64,000 bases of DNA from Flavobacterium haoranii. GTDB lineage: Bacteria; Bacteroidota; Bacteroidia; Flavobacteriales; Flavobacteriaceae. The notes under the pieces are model-generated. The model saw only the letters and a program-made list of their open reading frames with translations, did no database searches and was not told where the DNA came from. Where the stretch lies: NCBI GenBank assembly GCA_003246205.1, contig QKBC01000021.1:1-64000 (forward strand), given 5' to 3'. This document shows, in pieces, positions 34,042 to 43,463 of this stretch. Position 1 is the first letter of the stretch. Each line of letters begins with the position of its first letter. Made by a program: the position numbers and the translations under genes.

Positions 34042-35070
34042 ATGGGATTTTTTGATTTCATGACCGAGGACATCGCAATTGACCTTGGAACCGCAAACAC
34101 CTTGATTATTCATAACGACAAAGTTGTAATTGACAGCCCGTCAATTGTTGCTCGTGACAGGATAACGGGGAAAATTATTGCTGTTGGTAAAGAGGCCAAT
34201 ATGATGCAAGGAAAGACACATGAAAACATTAAAACCATTCGTCCTCTGAAAGATGGTGTAATTGCAGACTTTGATGCTTCTGAAAAAATGCTTCAATTAT
34301 TCATAAAAAGCATTCCGGCATTAAAGAAAAAACTATTCACTCCTGCACTGCGTTTGGTTATTTGTATTCCTTCCGGAATTACAGAAGTTGAAATGCGTGC
34401 GGTAAAAGAATCTGCAGAAAGAGTTAACGGTAAAGAAGTATACTTAATCCATGAGCCTATGGCTGCCGCAATCGGTATTGGTGTCGATATTATGCAACCC
34501 AAAGGAAACATGATTGTTGATATTGGTGGTGGTACTACCGAAATCGCAGTAATTGCTCTTGGCGGTATTGTTTGTGATAAATCTGTAAAAATTGCCGGTG
34601 ATGTTTTCACAAATGACATCATCTATTACATGAGAACGCAACACAATTTATTCGTTGGAGAAACTACTGCCGAAAAAATTAAAATCCAAATTGGTGCCGC
34701 TACTGAAGATTTAGATAGCCCGCCGGAGGAAATGTCTGTTCAGGGTAGAGATTTACTAACAGGTAAGCCAAAACAAGTTGATGTTTCGTATCGTGAAATT
34801 GCAAAAGCATTAGACAAATCCATTCAAAGGGTAGAAGATGCTGTTATGGAAACACTATCCCAAACACCTCCGGAATTGGCAGCCGATATTTATAACACCG
34901 GAATTTACTTAGCTGGTGGAGGATCTATGTTAAGAGGGCTTGATAAGAGAATTTCATTAAAAACCGATTTACCGGTTTACATTGCTGAAGATCCTCTGAG
35001 AGCCGTAGTAAGAGGTACCGGAATTGCCCTAAAAAATATTAACCGTTTCAAAAGTATACTGATTAAATAA
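34042..35070 (+). CDS. mreB: rod shape-determining protein MreB
   Basis: 342-residue bacterial actin that forms membrane-associated filaments guiding lateral wall synthesis. The N-terminal amphipathic segment MGFFDFMTEDIAIDLGTANTL merges with the phosphate 1 loop. NMIVDIGGGTTEIAVI is phosphate 2, and IYLAGGGSMLRGLDKRI is the adenosine motif. Length is canonical. A GGAGAGATTAG purine-rich stretch lies just upstream. First gene of the elongasome operon; mreC follows after 10 bases. Confidence 0.97.
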   Translation: MGFFDFMTEDIAIDLGTANTLIIHNDKVVIDSPSIVARDRITGKIIAVGKEANMMQGKTHENIKTIRPLKDGVIADFDASEKMLQLFIKSIPALKKKLFTPALRLVICIPSGITEVEMRAVKESAERVNGKEVYLIHEPMAAAIGIGVDIMQPKGNMIVDIGGGTTEIAVIALGGIVCDKSVKIAGDVFTNDIIYYMRTQHNLFVGETTAEKIKIQIGAATEDLDSPPEEMSVQGRDLLTGKPKQVDVSYREIAKALDKSIQRVEDAVMETLSQTPPELAADIYNTGIYLAGGGSMLRGLDKRISLKTDLPVYIAEDPLRAVVRGTGIALKNINRFKSILIK

Positions 35071-35080
35071 AAAGTAGTTC

Positions 35081-35908
35081 ATGCAGCAAATATTAAATTT
35101 CCTAATAAAAAACAGCTATAAGATGCTGTTTTTGCTGCTTTTGGGCATTAGCTTAATTCTTACTATAAAATCTCATTCTTATCACAGAAGTGAGTACATT
35201 AATTCGGCTAATGCAATCACAGGAGGAGTTTATGAAAATATAAATTCCATGAATGAATATTTGAGTTTAAAACAGAAAAACAATAGCTTAGCAGAAGAGA
35301 ATGCTCGCTTAAAAGAATTGTTATACAACAAAAAAGATACCTTGCTTAATATTGAAGATATCGTAGTTAGAGAACATGACAAATTTACGATCAGAAAAGC
35401 AAAAATCATCAAGAATCAATTCAATACACGCGAGAATTACCTAACATTGAATATTGGCGATAGGGATGGTATCAAAACCGATATGGGAGTAATTAATGAC
35501 AAAGGGATTGTAGGTATTATAGAAAAAACTTCCAATCATTTTGCCACAGTTTTAAGTGTTTTGAATACAAAATCCCGAATCAATGCCAAAATCAAAAATT
35601 CGGATCATTTTGGCTCTTTAACTTGGGATGGAAAAAATGTAGGCTACGTTCAACTGATTGATGTACCTCGATTGGCTTCTTTACGAAAAGGAGATTCCAT
35701 CGTAACTGGAGCTGATTCTGAAATTTTTCCCGAGAATATTCCTATCGGAAAAATTGACAAAGTTTACATTGATAAAAAAACAAATTATTATACCATTAAC
35801 GTAAGACTTTTTAATGACATGACTGCTTTAGGCTATGTTTATGTTATTGAAAACAAATTAAAAACAGAAAAAGAAACTCTGGAAGCAAAAACTGAACCCA
35901 ACCTATAA
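35081..35908 (+). CDS. mreC: rod shape-determining protein MreC
   Basis: 275 residues, a bitopic inner-membrane protein. One TM (about 12-29), then a coiled coil (about 50-80, SLKQKNNSLAEENARLKELL), then the periplasmic double beta-barrel with NYLTLNIGDRDGIKTDMGVI, GIVGIIEKTS, SRINAKIKNS and RKGDSIVTGADSEIFPENIPIGKI. MreC links MreB and MreD to PBP2. All expected regions are present. Confidence 0.95.
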   Translation: MQQILNFLIKNSYKMLFLLLLGISLILTIKSHSYHRSEYINSANAITGGVYENINSMNEYLSLKQKNNSLAEENARLKELLYNKKDTLLNIEDIVVREHDKFTIRKAKIIKNQFNTRENYLTLNIGDRDGIKTDMGVINDKGIVGIIEKTSNHFATVLSVLNTKSRINAKIKNSDHFGSLTWDGKNVGYVQLIDVPRLASLRKGDSIVTGADSEIFPENIPIGKIDKVYIDKKTNYYTINVRLFNDMTALGYVYVIENKLKTEKETLEAKTEPNL

Positions 35909-35917
35909 TTTTATTTT

Positions 35918-36421
35918 GTGAACATTTTTTTAGAAAACATAATACGTTTTATACTGTTGCTTATCTTTCAGGTATTGTTATTTAATAATATCAACCTGTT
36001 TGGTTTTCTAAACCCCTACCCTTATTTACTATTTATTTTACTTTATCCTGTAAATGGTAACAGGAGTATTTTATTAGTAACGTCTTTTTTACTAGGGCTC
36101 TTTTTAGATATGTTCTGCAATTCAGGAGGAATTCATGCCGCTGCTTCTTTAATTATTGCCTATGTGAGACCTTCTCTATTTCGATTTTCTTTCGGTCTAA
36201 GTTATGAATACCAAACCATAAAAATTGCCGATAGAATTTCATCTGAACGTATTACATTTTTAATTTTATCGATATTTATACATCATTTTGTATTGTTTTT
36301 GTTGGAGTTTTTCAGATTGAATCTATTTATAGAAATTATTTGGAAAACAGTAACCACTACATTGTTTACGTTTATCGTTTCTTTATTAATTATTTATTTG
36401 ATTAAGCCTAATAAACGATGA
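35918..36421 (+). CDS. mreD: rod shape-determining protein MreD
   Basis: 167 residues, GTG start, almost entirely hydrophobic with about five membrane helices. A LFLDMFCNSGGIHAAASLIIAYVRP segment matches the MreD core. The ATGA overlap with mrdA indicates translational coupling. MreD is poorly conserved in general; position between mreC and mrdA is the main support. Confidence 0.92.
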   Translation: MNIFLENIIRFILLLIFQVLLFNNINLFGFLNPYPYLLFILLYPVNGNRSILLVTSFLLGLFLDMFCNSGGIHAAASLIIAYVRPSLFRFSFGLSYEYQTIKIADRISSERITFLILSIFIHHFVLFLLEFFRLNLFIEIIWKTVTTTLFTFIVSLLIIYLIKPNKR

Positions 36422-38349
36422 GAAAATATCTTTTGCCCGGATTAATTATTATGGCTACTCTATTGTTATTAGCCAAAATCTTCTATTTACAGGTAATAGA
36501 CGATTCTTTCAAATTACAATCAGAAAATAATGCAATTAAAAAAGAATTTGATTTTCCGGAACGTGGTTACATTTATGACCGTAACGGAAAACTTTTGGTA
36601 GCAAACCAACCATCATACGATATCATGGTCATACCAAGAGAGATGAAAAACATCGATACTTTAGAACTTTGTAAATTATTGAGCATTACTAAAGAAGATT
36701 TCATCAAAAAAATTACAAAAGCAAAAAAATATAGTCCAAGGCTTCCTTCTGTATTCATTCCTCAATTAAACAAGAGAGAATATGCCGGTTTTCAGGAAAA
36801 AGAACGAAAATTTGAAGGATTCTATACTCAAAAAAGAGCTTTACGTGATTATCAGGTACATTATGGTGCTAACATCTTTGGATTTATTGCCCAAGTAAAC
36901 GAAGCTACAACCAAAGCGAATCCTTATTATAATAGTGGTGATCTAATTGGCAAACAAGGGCTTGAAAAAGAATATGAGGAAGTTTTAAGGGGTGTAAAAG
37001 GGGTAAAATATTTACTTCGGGATAAGCACAATAAAATTATCGGTTCTTATAAAGAAGGGAAATTTGATACTATTTCCCAACAAGGAAAAGATTTAACTTT
37101 AACCATTGATGCTGATCTGCAAGAGTACGGAACCAAACTAATGGTTAACAAACGCGGCGGAATTGTGGCCATTGAACCTAGCTCGGGAGAAATCTTAGCA
37201 TTAATCTCGGCTCCAACATATGATCCGGCGCTTTTAGTAGGCCGCCAACGCTCTAAAAACTATACGGCTTTATATTATGATTCTATTGCAAAGCCTTTAT
37301 ACGACAGAGCATTATTAGCTTCTTATCCTCCAGGCTCTCCTTTTAAAATTTTAACAGGACTCATTGGTTTACAAGAACAAGTAATAGATGAACATACCAC
37401 TTTTTACTGTAATCATGGCGCTAATTTCGGTAGATTTATGGCGTGTCACTGCGGTTATCATGCGTTACAATTAAATAACGGAATTTACAGATCATGCAAC
37501 AGTTATTTTGGTAATACATACAAAAGAATTATTGAAAAATATCCGAATTCTTTTGAAAGTGTGGATACTTGGGCTAACCATGTTAAAAGTTTTGGTTTAG
37601 GGCAATTTTTAGGCACAGATATGCCTATTGGAGCCAAAGGGCTTGTTCCTGATTCCAAACTATACAAAAAAGTATACAAAGGAGCTCCGATTAGAAGTTC
37701 ATATATTATTTCAAATGCTATTGGTCAGGGAGAAATCTTAACTACACCTATTCAGCTAGCCAATATGATGGCAACAGTTGCTAACAGAGGTTATTTCTAC
37801 ACTCCACATATTGTCAAAAAAATAAAGGATCGGGAGATCGATAAAAAGTTTACAACAAAACATCTTACAAGCATTGATAAAAAATATTTTGAACCGGTAA
37901 TTCAAGGCTTAGCCGACGTTTATAATCCAGGCGGAACTGCAGCAGCCTTACACGTTGATAGTTTACAAATTTGTGGTAAAACCGGTACTGCTGAAAATAA
38001 AATAAGAGTTGGCGGTGTAACCTACAAACTACAAGACCATTCCATTTTTGTGGCTTTTGCACCAAAAGACAATCCTAAAATAGCCATTGCTGTTTTTATC
38101 GAAAATGGTTATTGGGGAAGTCGTTGGGCCGGTCCTATTGCTACCTTAATGGTAGAAAAATATATTAAAGGAAAAATCACCCGAAAAGACTTAGAAGACC
38201 GTATGTTAAATGGATCGATTCAAGATGAATATCAAAAACTGGAAGATATTATTTACAGAAGAAATATAGACACAAAGAGAAATGAGCCTATAGCTAACAC
38301 AACGGACAATAATAACAAAGAAACTAAAAAAGAAGAAGAAAATCATTAA
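36418..38349 (+). CDS. mrdA: penicillin-binding protein 2 (elongation transpeptidase)
   Basis: 643-residue class B PBP. N-terminal TM (about 5-24), pedestal domain starting RGYIYDRNGKLLVANQPSYD, and transpeptidase domain with SPFK (S307, K310; the SxxK nucleophile), SCNSYFGN (SxN) and CGKTGTAENK (KTG). A C-terminal Lys/Glu-rich tail of about 40 residues is cytologically unexplained but common in relatives. Start overlaps mreD by 4 bases and end overlaps rodA by 1 base, so the operon is tightly coupled. Confidence 0.96.
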   Translation: MRKYLLPGLIIMATLLLLAKIFYLQVIDDSFKLQSENNAIKKEFDFPERGYIYDRNGKLLVANQPSYDIMVIPREMKNIDTLELCKLLSITKEDFIKKITKAKKYSPRLPSVFIPQLNKREYAGFQEKERKFEGFYTQKRALRDYQVHYGANIFGFIAQVNEATTKANPYYNSGDLIGKQGLEKEYEEVLRGVKGVKYLLRDKHNKIIGSYKEGKFDTISQQGKDLTLTIDADLQEYGTKLMVNKRGGIVAIEPSSGEILALISAPTYDPALLVGRQRSKNYTALYYDSIAKPLYDRALLASYPPGSPFKILTGLIGLQEQVIDEHTTFYCNHGANFGRFMACHCGYHALQLNNGIYRSCNSYFGNTYKRIIEKYPNSFESVDTWANHVKSFGLGQFLGTDMPIGAKGLVPDSKLYKKVYKGAPIRSSYIISNAIGQGEILTTPIQLANMMATVANRGYFYTPHIVKKIKDREIDKKFTTKHLTSIDKKYFEPVIQGLADVYNPGGTAAALHVDSLQICGKTGTAENKIRVGGVTYKLQDHSIFVAFAPKDNPKIAIAVFIENGYWGSRWAGPIATLMVEKYIKGKITRKDLEDRMLNGSIQDEYQKLEDIIYRRNIDTKRNEPIANTTDNNNKETKKEEENH

Positions 38350-39608
38350 TGAGTTCATCAAAAAATGTAAATAGAGGAATTGACTGGCTAACCATTTTAC
38401 TATACATCTTATTAGTAGGCATGGGATGGATGACTATTTACTCCGCTTCACTCCCTTTAGAAGAAACTTCCATTTTTGATCTGAACCAAATTTATGGTCG
38501 GCAAATGTTATTTATTTTCCTTTCCATTCCAATCATTCTAATTATTCTTTTTCTCGATGCTAAAATTTTTGAACGGCTTTCTTTCGTATTTTATGGCATA
38601 GGAATACTCCTTTTACTAGGGCTCTTTGTCTTCGGAAAAACTATCAAAGGGCAAACCAACTGGTATAGCTTCGGAGGATTCGGATTTCAGCCTTCTGAAT
38701 TTGTAAAGACAGCAACAGCACTGCTCTTAGCAAAATACCTGAGTTATCCTCAAATAAATTTGAACCTCACAAAACACCAACTTATAGCTTTTGGTATCAT
38801 AGGCCTACCGGTTTTGCTAATTCTAATGCAACCGGATGCCGGAAGTGCTATGATATTTTTATCCTTGATTTTTGTTTTATATAGAGAAGGTTTGCCTAGC
38901 TGGTACTTAATTTCCGGAATCACTGCTATTGTCTTATTCTTTTTAGCTCTATTAATTAACCCATTATATATAATTATAGGATTTTTCCTTTTAACGGTCT
39001 TACACTTTATCAATAACAAAAAGATCTCCAGAAATCCTTTTATTTATGCTTTTATATTTTTAGTCGTAACAGGTTTTGTTTACTCTGTAAATTATGTTTA
39101 TAATAATGTACTGGAACCACATCAAAAAGACAGAATTGATGTACTTATAGGAGATAATGTTGACTTAAAAAAAGAAGGGTATAATTTAAATCAATCTATG
39201 ATTGCAATTGGGTCGGGCGGATTAACCGGAAAAGGTTATTTAGAAGGCACTCAGACAAAAGGAGGCTTTGTACCGGAACAACATACGGATTACATTTTTA
39301 CCACAGTAGGCGAAGAATGGGGCTTTGCCGGAAGCGCGGTTGTTATACTACTATTTATGACTTTATTCTTAAGGATCATTTATCTGGCAGAACACCAAAA
39401 AACAAAATTTAGCCGTGTATATGGTTACTGTGTAGCCACTTATCTTTTCATTCACTTTTTTGTGAATATCGCTATGCTCATTAAACTATTTCCTACCATC
39501 GGAGTACCATTACCTTTCTTTTCATACGGAGGTTCAAGCTTATGGGCATTTACCATCATGCTTTTCATCTTTATAAAATTAGATGCTAATAAAGTAAATG
39601 AATGGTAA
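38349..39608 (+). CDS. rodA: rod shape-determining glycosyltransferase RodA
   Basis: 419-residue SEDS-family peptidoglycan polymerase with ten membrane helices, partner of PBP2. Motifs: WYSFGGFGFQPSEFVK, LILMQPDAGSAMIF with the catalytic-type Asp, QSMIAIGSGGLTGKGY, PEQHTDYIFTTVGEEWGFAGS and PLPFFSYGGSSLW. Length is slightly above E. coli RodA, due to a longer central region (about 170-270). Last gene of the operon; the convergent nuclease gene begins 7 bases on, with no room for a terminator. Confidence 0.96.
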   Translation: MSSSKNVNRGIDWLTILLYILLVGMGWMTIYSASLPLEETSIFDLNQIYGRQMLFIFLSIPIILIILFLDAKIFERLSFVFYGIGILLLLGLFVFGKTIKGQTNWYSFGGFGFQPSEFVKTATALLLAKYLSYPQINLNLTKHQLIAFGIIGLPVLLILMQPDAGSAMIFLSLIFVLYREGLPSWYLISGITAIVLFFLALLINPLYIIIGFFLLTVLHFINNKKISRNPFIYAFIFLVVTGFVYSVNYVYNNVLEPHQKDRIDVLIGDNVDLKKEGYNLNQSMIAIGSGGLTGKGYLEGTQTKGGFVPEQHTDYIFTTVGEEWGFAGSAVVILLFMTLFLRIIYLAEHQKTKFSRVYGYCVATYLFIHFFVNIAMLIKLFPTIGVPLPFFSYGGSSLWAFTIMLFIFIKLDANKVNEW

Positions 39609-39615
39609 TAAATAA

Positions 39616-40425
39616 TTAAAAACTCCAAGCCTTATAATCAGAACTTTGCTCCAATTGGTTCTCTAAAGAATCTTCGAGCTTAGGAAAGAAATCGATCCCG
39701 GTCATTTTCTCTAAATTGTCAACAGAAACTACAAACTCATACAATGCTTTCTCTGAATCTTTATGTGGAACTAAAAAAGCAATCATTCTCTTTCTATCTT
39801 TAGTCAACAAAACTTTATAAAAATAATTTGGAACAGCGACCTCTTCATTTCCTATAGTTTTTAAATTATCACTCAAAACGCCACCAGTAATAACATAAAT
39901 ACCATCATACTTAGCAGCCCAATAACGTACTTTTTGCTCCAGTCTATTCCAAACGCCAGCATTGAAATCGTACTTTTGAGGCGAAACATTCGAGGTATAA
40001 AATGTTTCCTCATATTCTTTAAAATTAGCTTTCCTATCACCTGCCGGACATAAATGCCCTTTATTATAACCCGATTTCTTATAATTTCTCCAATCAGCAG
40101 AAGCTGTTTTTACTATCGGATCCTGATTAAAAAAAGGTCTTTTGTATGTTACGTTTTTTAAATCACCTTCTTTTAAACTGTAAGCAACCCATTCTGATTG
40201 TTCGTAAACTTCATTATATGAAAAACTATATGCTTCATGATGATAAATAGATTTTGTTGTAGACGTTGGTAAAAAATCAAAACTACCCTCATCTGAAATA
40301 TCAGGATCAATAACAGCAGATTCTGTTATCTTTTCTTTATCAGACTCATTATTGGAAGGCATTTCTCTACAAGAGTTTAATCCTAAAACCAGTAATAAAC
40401 CAAAAGAAAATAGTCTATATTGCAT
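39616..40425 (-). CDS. DNA/RNA non-specific endonuclease, lipoprotein
   Basis: 269 residues of the Serratia NucA/NUC1 type. The lipobox LGLNSC places the lipidated Cys at C19, so it is membrane-anchored in the envelope. The beta-beta-alpha-metal core has GYNKGHLCPAGDRK, in which H124 is the general base of the DRGH motif (here NKGH), followed by FYTSNVSPQKYDFNAGVWNRLEQKVR with the metal-ligand Asn. Substrate is any nucleic acid by family. A nutritional or protective role at the cell surface is plausible. Confidence 0.9.
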   Translation of the reverse strand: MQYRLFSFGLLLVLGLNSCREMPSNNESDKEKITESAVIDPDISDEGSFDFLPTSTTKSIYHHEAYSFSYNEVYEQSEWVAYSLKEGDLKNVTYKRPFFNQDPIVKTASADWRNYKKSGYNKGHLCPAGDRKANFKEYEETFYTSNVSPQKYDFNAGVWNRLEQKVRYWAAKYDGIYVITGGVLSDNLKTIGNEEVAVPNYFYKVLLTKDRKRMIAFLVPHKDSEKALYEFVVSVDNLEKMTGIDFFPKLEDSLENQLEQSSDYKAWSF

Positions 40426-40440
40426 TAATCTTTTATTTAG

Positions 40441-40458
40441 TACATTTGCGTAAATGTA
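40441..40458 (+). promoter_or_regulatory. promoter box embedded in an 18-base palindrome
   Basis: TACATTTG (40441-40448) is a consensus -7 element for the gene at 40475. It is also the left half of the palindrome TACATTT-GCGT-AAATGTA. The minus-strand half reads TACATTTA and so lacks the final G for the divergent nuclease gene. The symmetry over the -7 box would suit a dimeric repressor. Confidence 0.5.
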
Positions 40459-40474
40459 AACAAAATTGGATGTA

Positions 40475-40900
40475 ATGAAAATTTATTTAATGATTTTAAC
40501 GGCTGTATTTTCCTTTCAGCTTACTAATGCTCAAGAAGACAAAGCAACAATAAAAGAACAAAAAGAACTCTTGGCTCAACAAAAGAAAATGGAAAAAGAC
40601 AGGAAGAAAGCTGAAAAAGCTTTAAAAACTGCTGAAAAAGAACAAAAAAAAGCAGCAAAACGCCTTGAAAATATTCATAATGCTGACCAAAAAATTGAAA
40701 AGATTGAACGAAAAATAAAAGATAGAGACGAAGACATCAAAAGCCTTCAGAAAAAACTGGAAAGAAATAAAACAAAGAATAAACTAACTCCGGAAGACGA
40801 AACGAAGTTCAATGAAAAAATAGCAAAACGAGAGGAAGAGATTAAAGAATTAAATGAAGATCTGAAAAAAGCCAAAGAAAAAAGAGCAAAACTGAAATAA
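40475..40900 (+). CDS. periplasmic coiled-coil protein
   Basis: 141 residues from ATG 40475; an in-frame TTG nine bases earlier is less likely. Signal peptide MKIYLMILTAVFSFQLTNA, then an almost uninterrupted charged helix (KEQKELLAQQKKMEKDRKKAEKALK and so on) with heptad-like spacing to the C-terminus. There are no Cys, no lipobox and no enzymatic motif. A long periplasmic coiled coil is the only safe reading. Function unknown. Confidence 0.75.
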   Translation: MKIYLMILTAVFSFQLTNAQEDKATIKEQKELLAQQKKMEKDRKKAEKALKTAEKEQKKAAKRLENIHNADQKIEKIERKIKDRDEDIKSLQKKLERNKTKNKLTPEDETKFNEKIAKREEEIKELNEDLKKAKEKRAKLK

Positions 40901-40927
40901 AAAAGGGAACCGATTCGGTTCCCTTTT
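40901..40927. terminator. bidirectional terminator
   Basis: Stem AAAAGGGAACCG / CGGTTCCCTTTT, loop ATT, T-runs on both strands. It serves the coiled-coil gene (+) and the prs-rplY operon (-). Confidence 0.9.
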
Positions 40928-40952
40928 TCTATTAATGCAATAATTATAACAA

Positions 40953-41561
40953 TTATTTCTTTTTACCTTTAGCAGATTTCTCAGCTTTAGCAGCTTCTTG
41001 AGCAGCTTTCATAGCAGCACGAGATACTTTCACTTGACATACAACAGTATTGTCTGGGTGCATAATTTTAAAATTATCAGCAACTAATTTAGTTACATAT
41101 AATCTGTTACCCATTTCAAGTGGAGTAATATCAGCTTCAACAAAGTCTGGTAAATATTTTGGTAAAGCTTTTACTTTTAAACGACGTAAGTTTAAACGTA
41201 AAGTACCCCCAGCCATAATACCAGGAGATTTACCTGTTACTTTTACAGGAACTTCCATAATTACTTCCTTATCTTCGCTTAAACGATAGAAGTCAATGTG
41301 CATAATCACATCACTTACCGGGTGAAATTGAATGTCTTGTAAAATACACTCAACTGTTTTTCCACCTTCTAACTCAACTACAACAGTGTGTGCGTTTGGA
41401 GTATAAACTAAGTTTTTGAAAGCTCTTTCGTCTGCAACAAAATGAACTGGTTCTGATCCTCCGTAAATAACGCAAGGAACCATTCCAGCATCACGTACGG
41501 CTTTAGTTGCTTTTTTGCCTACGCTTTCTCTTTCTGATCCTTTAATCGTAATTGATTTCAT
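40953..41561 (-). CDS. rplY: 50S ribosomal protein L25 (general stress protein CTC type)
   Basis: 202 residues, the long TL5/CTC form. The N-terminal 5S rRNA-binding domain (about 1-92) has [27 protein letters not shown]. The C-terminal beta domain (about 93-185) has [36 protein letters not shown]. An Ala/Lys-rich basic tail closes the protein. It lies 29 bases downstream of prs, the classic prs-rplY pair. Confidence 0.96.
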   Translation of the reverse strand: MKSITIKGSERESVGKKATKAVRDAGMVPCVIYGGSEPVHFVADERAFKNLVYTPNAHTVVVELEGGKTVECILQDIQFHPVSDVIMHIDFYRLSEDKEVIMEVPVKVTGKSPGIMAGGTLRLNLRRLKVKALPKYLPDFVEADITPLEMGNRLYVTKLVADNFKIMHPDNTVVCQVKVSRAAMKAAQEAAKAEKSAKGKKK

Positions 41562-41590
41562 TTAAAAAAATATATAATTAATAAAAAAAT

Positions 41591-42532
41591 TTACATTAAA
41601 AATTTTCCGCTAATGGAATTATTGTTTTGTACCATGTGCATTACTTCTGCAAAAAGCGAAGCACAACTTACAACTTTAATTTTATTTGATTCTTTCTTCA
41701 ACGGAATAGAATCGGTAACAATAAGCTCTTTTAAGCTTGACTTTTCTATTTTTTCGTAAGCATCTCCTGAAAGAATAGCATGAGTACAAATTGCTCTTAC
41801 ACTCAAAGCTCCTTTCTCGATCATTACATCTGCTGCTTTTGCCAATGTTCCTCCGGTATCAATCATATCATCCACCAAAATAACATTTCTACCTCTTACA
41901 TCTCCAATCAATTCCATGGTATCGATTACATTAGCCTTTTTTCGCTGTTTGTAGCAAACCACTACATCCGATTCTAAAAACTTAGAATAAGCATAGGCTC
42001 TTTTTGACCCTCCCATATCCGGAGAAGCAATAGTCAAACTTTCTAAATTTAAACTTCTCACATAAGGCAGAAAAATTGTTGAAGCAAACAAATGATCAAC
42101 TGGTTTTTCAAAGAAACCTTGAATCTGATCGGCATGTAAATCCATTGTCATAATTCGGGTTGCTCCTGCTGATTCTAATAATTTTGCCACCAATTTTGCT
42201 CCAATCGGAACTCTAGGTTTGTCTTTTCTATCTTGTCTTGCCCATCCAAAATAAGGAATAACAGCTGTGATATGACGAGCTGAAGCACGCTTAGCCGCAT
42301 CAATCATCAGCAACAACTCCATTAAATTATCAGAACTTGGAAAAGTTGAACAAACTAAGAAAACTCTAAGCCCTCTTATTGATTCTTCAAAAGAAGGTTG
42401 AAATTCTCCATCACTATATCTTGAGAACGTAACTTTACCTAGCGGCACGCCATAACACTCGGCTATTTTCTCCGCTAAATATACACTCTGAGAACATGCA
42501 AATATTTTTGCTTCCGGTTCGTTGAATGACAT
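41591..42532 (-). CDS. prs: ribose-phosphate pyrophosphokinase
   Basis: 313 residues. It makes PRPP from ribose 5-phosphate and ATP for nucleotides, His, Trp and NAD. Motifs: FSRYSDGEFQPSFEESIRG, FGWARQDRKDKPRVPIGAKLVA (ATP/flexible loop), MTMDLHADQIQGFF and the PRPP loop NVILVDDMIDTGGTLAKA. Length is canonical. It is first in the prs-rplY operon. Confidence 0.97.
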   Translation of the reverse strand: MSFNEPEAKIFACSQSVYLAEKIAECYGVPLGKVTFSRYSDGEFQPSFEESIRGLRVFLVCSTFPSSDNLMELLLMIDAAKRASARHITAVIPYFGWARQDRKDKPRVPIGAKLVAKLLESAGATRIMTMDLHADQIQGFFEKPVDHLFASTIFLPYVRSLNLESLTIASPDMGGSKRAYAYSKFLESDVVVCYKQRKKANVIDTMELIGDVRGRNVILVDDMIDTGGTLAKAADVMIEKGALSVRAICTHAILSGDAYEKIEKSSLKELIVTDSIPLKKESNKIKVVSCASLFAEVMHMVQNNNSISGKFLM

Positions 42533-42586
42533 TTTTAATTATTTGTTTAGTAGTTAGTTAGTGTTGTATCTGAAATAATCAGGGTG

Positions 42587-42621
42587 CAAATTTAGGAATA
42601 AATTTCAACTCTGAAAGCAAA
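42587..42621 (-). promoter_or_regulatory. promoter of prs-rplY
   Basis: On the minus strand, TTTG (complement of 42618-42621) and TAAATTTG (complement of 42587-42594) are 23 bases apart, matching the -33/-7 layout. It lies 55 bases upstream of prs and is divergent from the tRNA promoter. Confidence 0.65.
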
Positions 42622-42632
42622 TTTTAAACTAT

Positions 42633-42667
42633 TTTGCTTTTTAATTTAGTTTTTTTCTATACATTTG
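42633..42667 (+). promoter_or_regulatory. promoter of tRNA-Leu
   Basis: TTTG at 42633-42636 and TACATTTG at 42660-42667 with 23 bases between, the clearest two-box promoter in the window. It is 18 bases before the tRNA 5' end. Confidence 0.7.
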
Positions 42668-42685
42668 CACTCACAATTTCAAAAA

Positions 42686-42765
42686 GCCGCGGTGGCGGAA
42701 TTGGTAGACGCGCACGACTCAAACTCGTGTTCTACGGAGTGTGGGTTCGATTCCCACCCGCGGTA
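42686..42765 (+). tRNA. tRNA-Leu (anticodon CAA)
   Basis: Acceptor GCCGCGG pairs with CCGCGGT (42758-42764), discriminator A at 42765. Anticodon arm CACGA-CTCAAAC-TCGTG gives anticodon CAA (reads UUG). A class II variable arm is present. T arm GTGGG-TTCGATT-CCCAC. CCA is not encoded. It is followed at once by its own terminator and by pth. Confidence 0.96.
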
Positions 42766-42772
42766 CGAAAGA

Positions 42773-42798
42773 AAAGACTGTTTTACGACAGTCTTTTT
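42773..42798 (+). terminator. terminator after tRNA-Leu
   Basis: Stem AAAGACTGT / ACAGTCTTT with a six-base loop and a T-run. It lies just after the tRNA and about 50 bases before pth, so pth may need read-through or its own promoter. Confidence 0.8.
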
Positions 42799-42849
42799 TT
42801 GTTTACAACAACTTCTTTTTTAACTTCACATCAGAAAAAAAAACAGAAA

Positions 42850-43416
42850 ATGAAAAAGTTTTTAATTGTTGGCTTAGGAAACATAGGCTCAGAATATGTC
42901 AACACACGTCACAATATTGGTTTTAAATTACTAGATTATTTAGCAAAGACGGAAAACATAGATTTTAACACTGCTAAATTAGGTGATATTGCCGAATTAA
43001 AAATCAAAGGCAGAACATTACTTTTACTAAAACCCAATACTTACATGAATTTAAGTGGAAAAGCAGTTAAATATTGGATGGAAAAAGAAAATATTCCCAA
43101 AGAAAATATTCTAATTATAACCGACGATTTAAATATCTCCTTTGGAACCATCAGAATAAAAGGAAAGGGAAGTGACGGAGGTCATAACGGATTAAAAAAC
43201 ATTCAATTGCTACTCAATACTTCTGAATACCCTCGTTTTCGATTTGGAATTAGTGACACTTTTAAAAAAGGACAACAAATTGACTATGTATTAGGCGAAT
43301 GGAGTGAGGAAGAAAAAGAAAAACTTAAAGAGAGGCTTCAAACTGCTTCCGAAGTTATTAAATCATTTGCTTTAGCCGGATTAAACAATACTATGAATAC
43401 TTTTAACGGAAAATAA
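42850..43416 (+). CDS. pth: peptidyl-tRNA hydrolase
   Basis: 188 residues from ATG 42850. It recycles peptidyl-tRNA released by stalled ribosomes. LIVGLGNIGSEYVNTRHNIGF contains the catalytic H21 and Asn ligands; LLLKPNTYMNLSGKAV, DDLNISFGTIRIKGKGSDGGHNGLKNI and RFRFGIS follow. The same frame stays open upstream through the tRNA (to 42634), but that extension translates tRNA sequence and is not coding. The function fits its place beside a tRNA gene. Confidence 0.96.
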   Translation: MKKFLIVGLGNIGSEYVNTRHNIGFKLLDYLAKTENIDFNTAKLGDIAELKIKGRTLLLLKPNTYMNLSGKAVKYWMEKENIPKENILIITDDLNISFGTIRIKGKGSDGGHNGLKNIQLLLNTSEYPRFRFGISDTFKKGQQIDYVLGEWSEEEKEKLKERLQTASEVIKSFALAGLNNTMNTFNGK

Positions 43417-43442
43417 AAAAGAGCGCTTAAAGCGCTCTTTTT
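43417..43442. terminator. bidirectional terminator
   Basis: AAAAGAGCGCT / AGCGCTCTTTT, loop TAA, between the convergent pth and metalloprotease genes. Confidence 0.88.
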
Positions 43443-43463
43443 TATTTTAAAATCTATTTTTAA

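Noticed and set aside
42634..42849. N-terminal extension of peptidyl-tRNA hydrolase
   Set aside because: It would translate the tRNA-Leu gene and its terminator. The family start MKKFLIVGLGN is at 42850.
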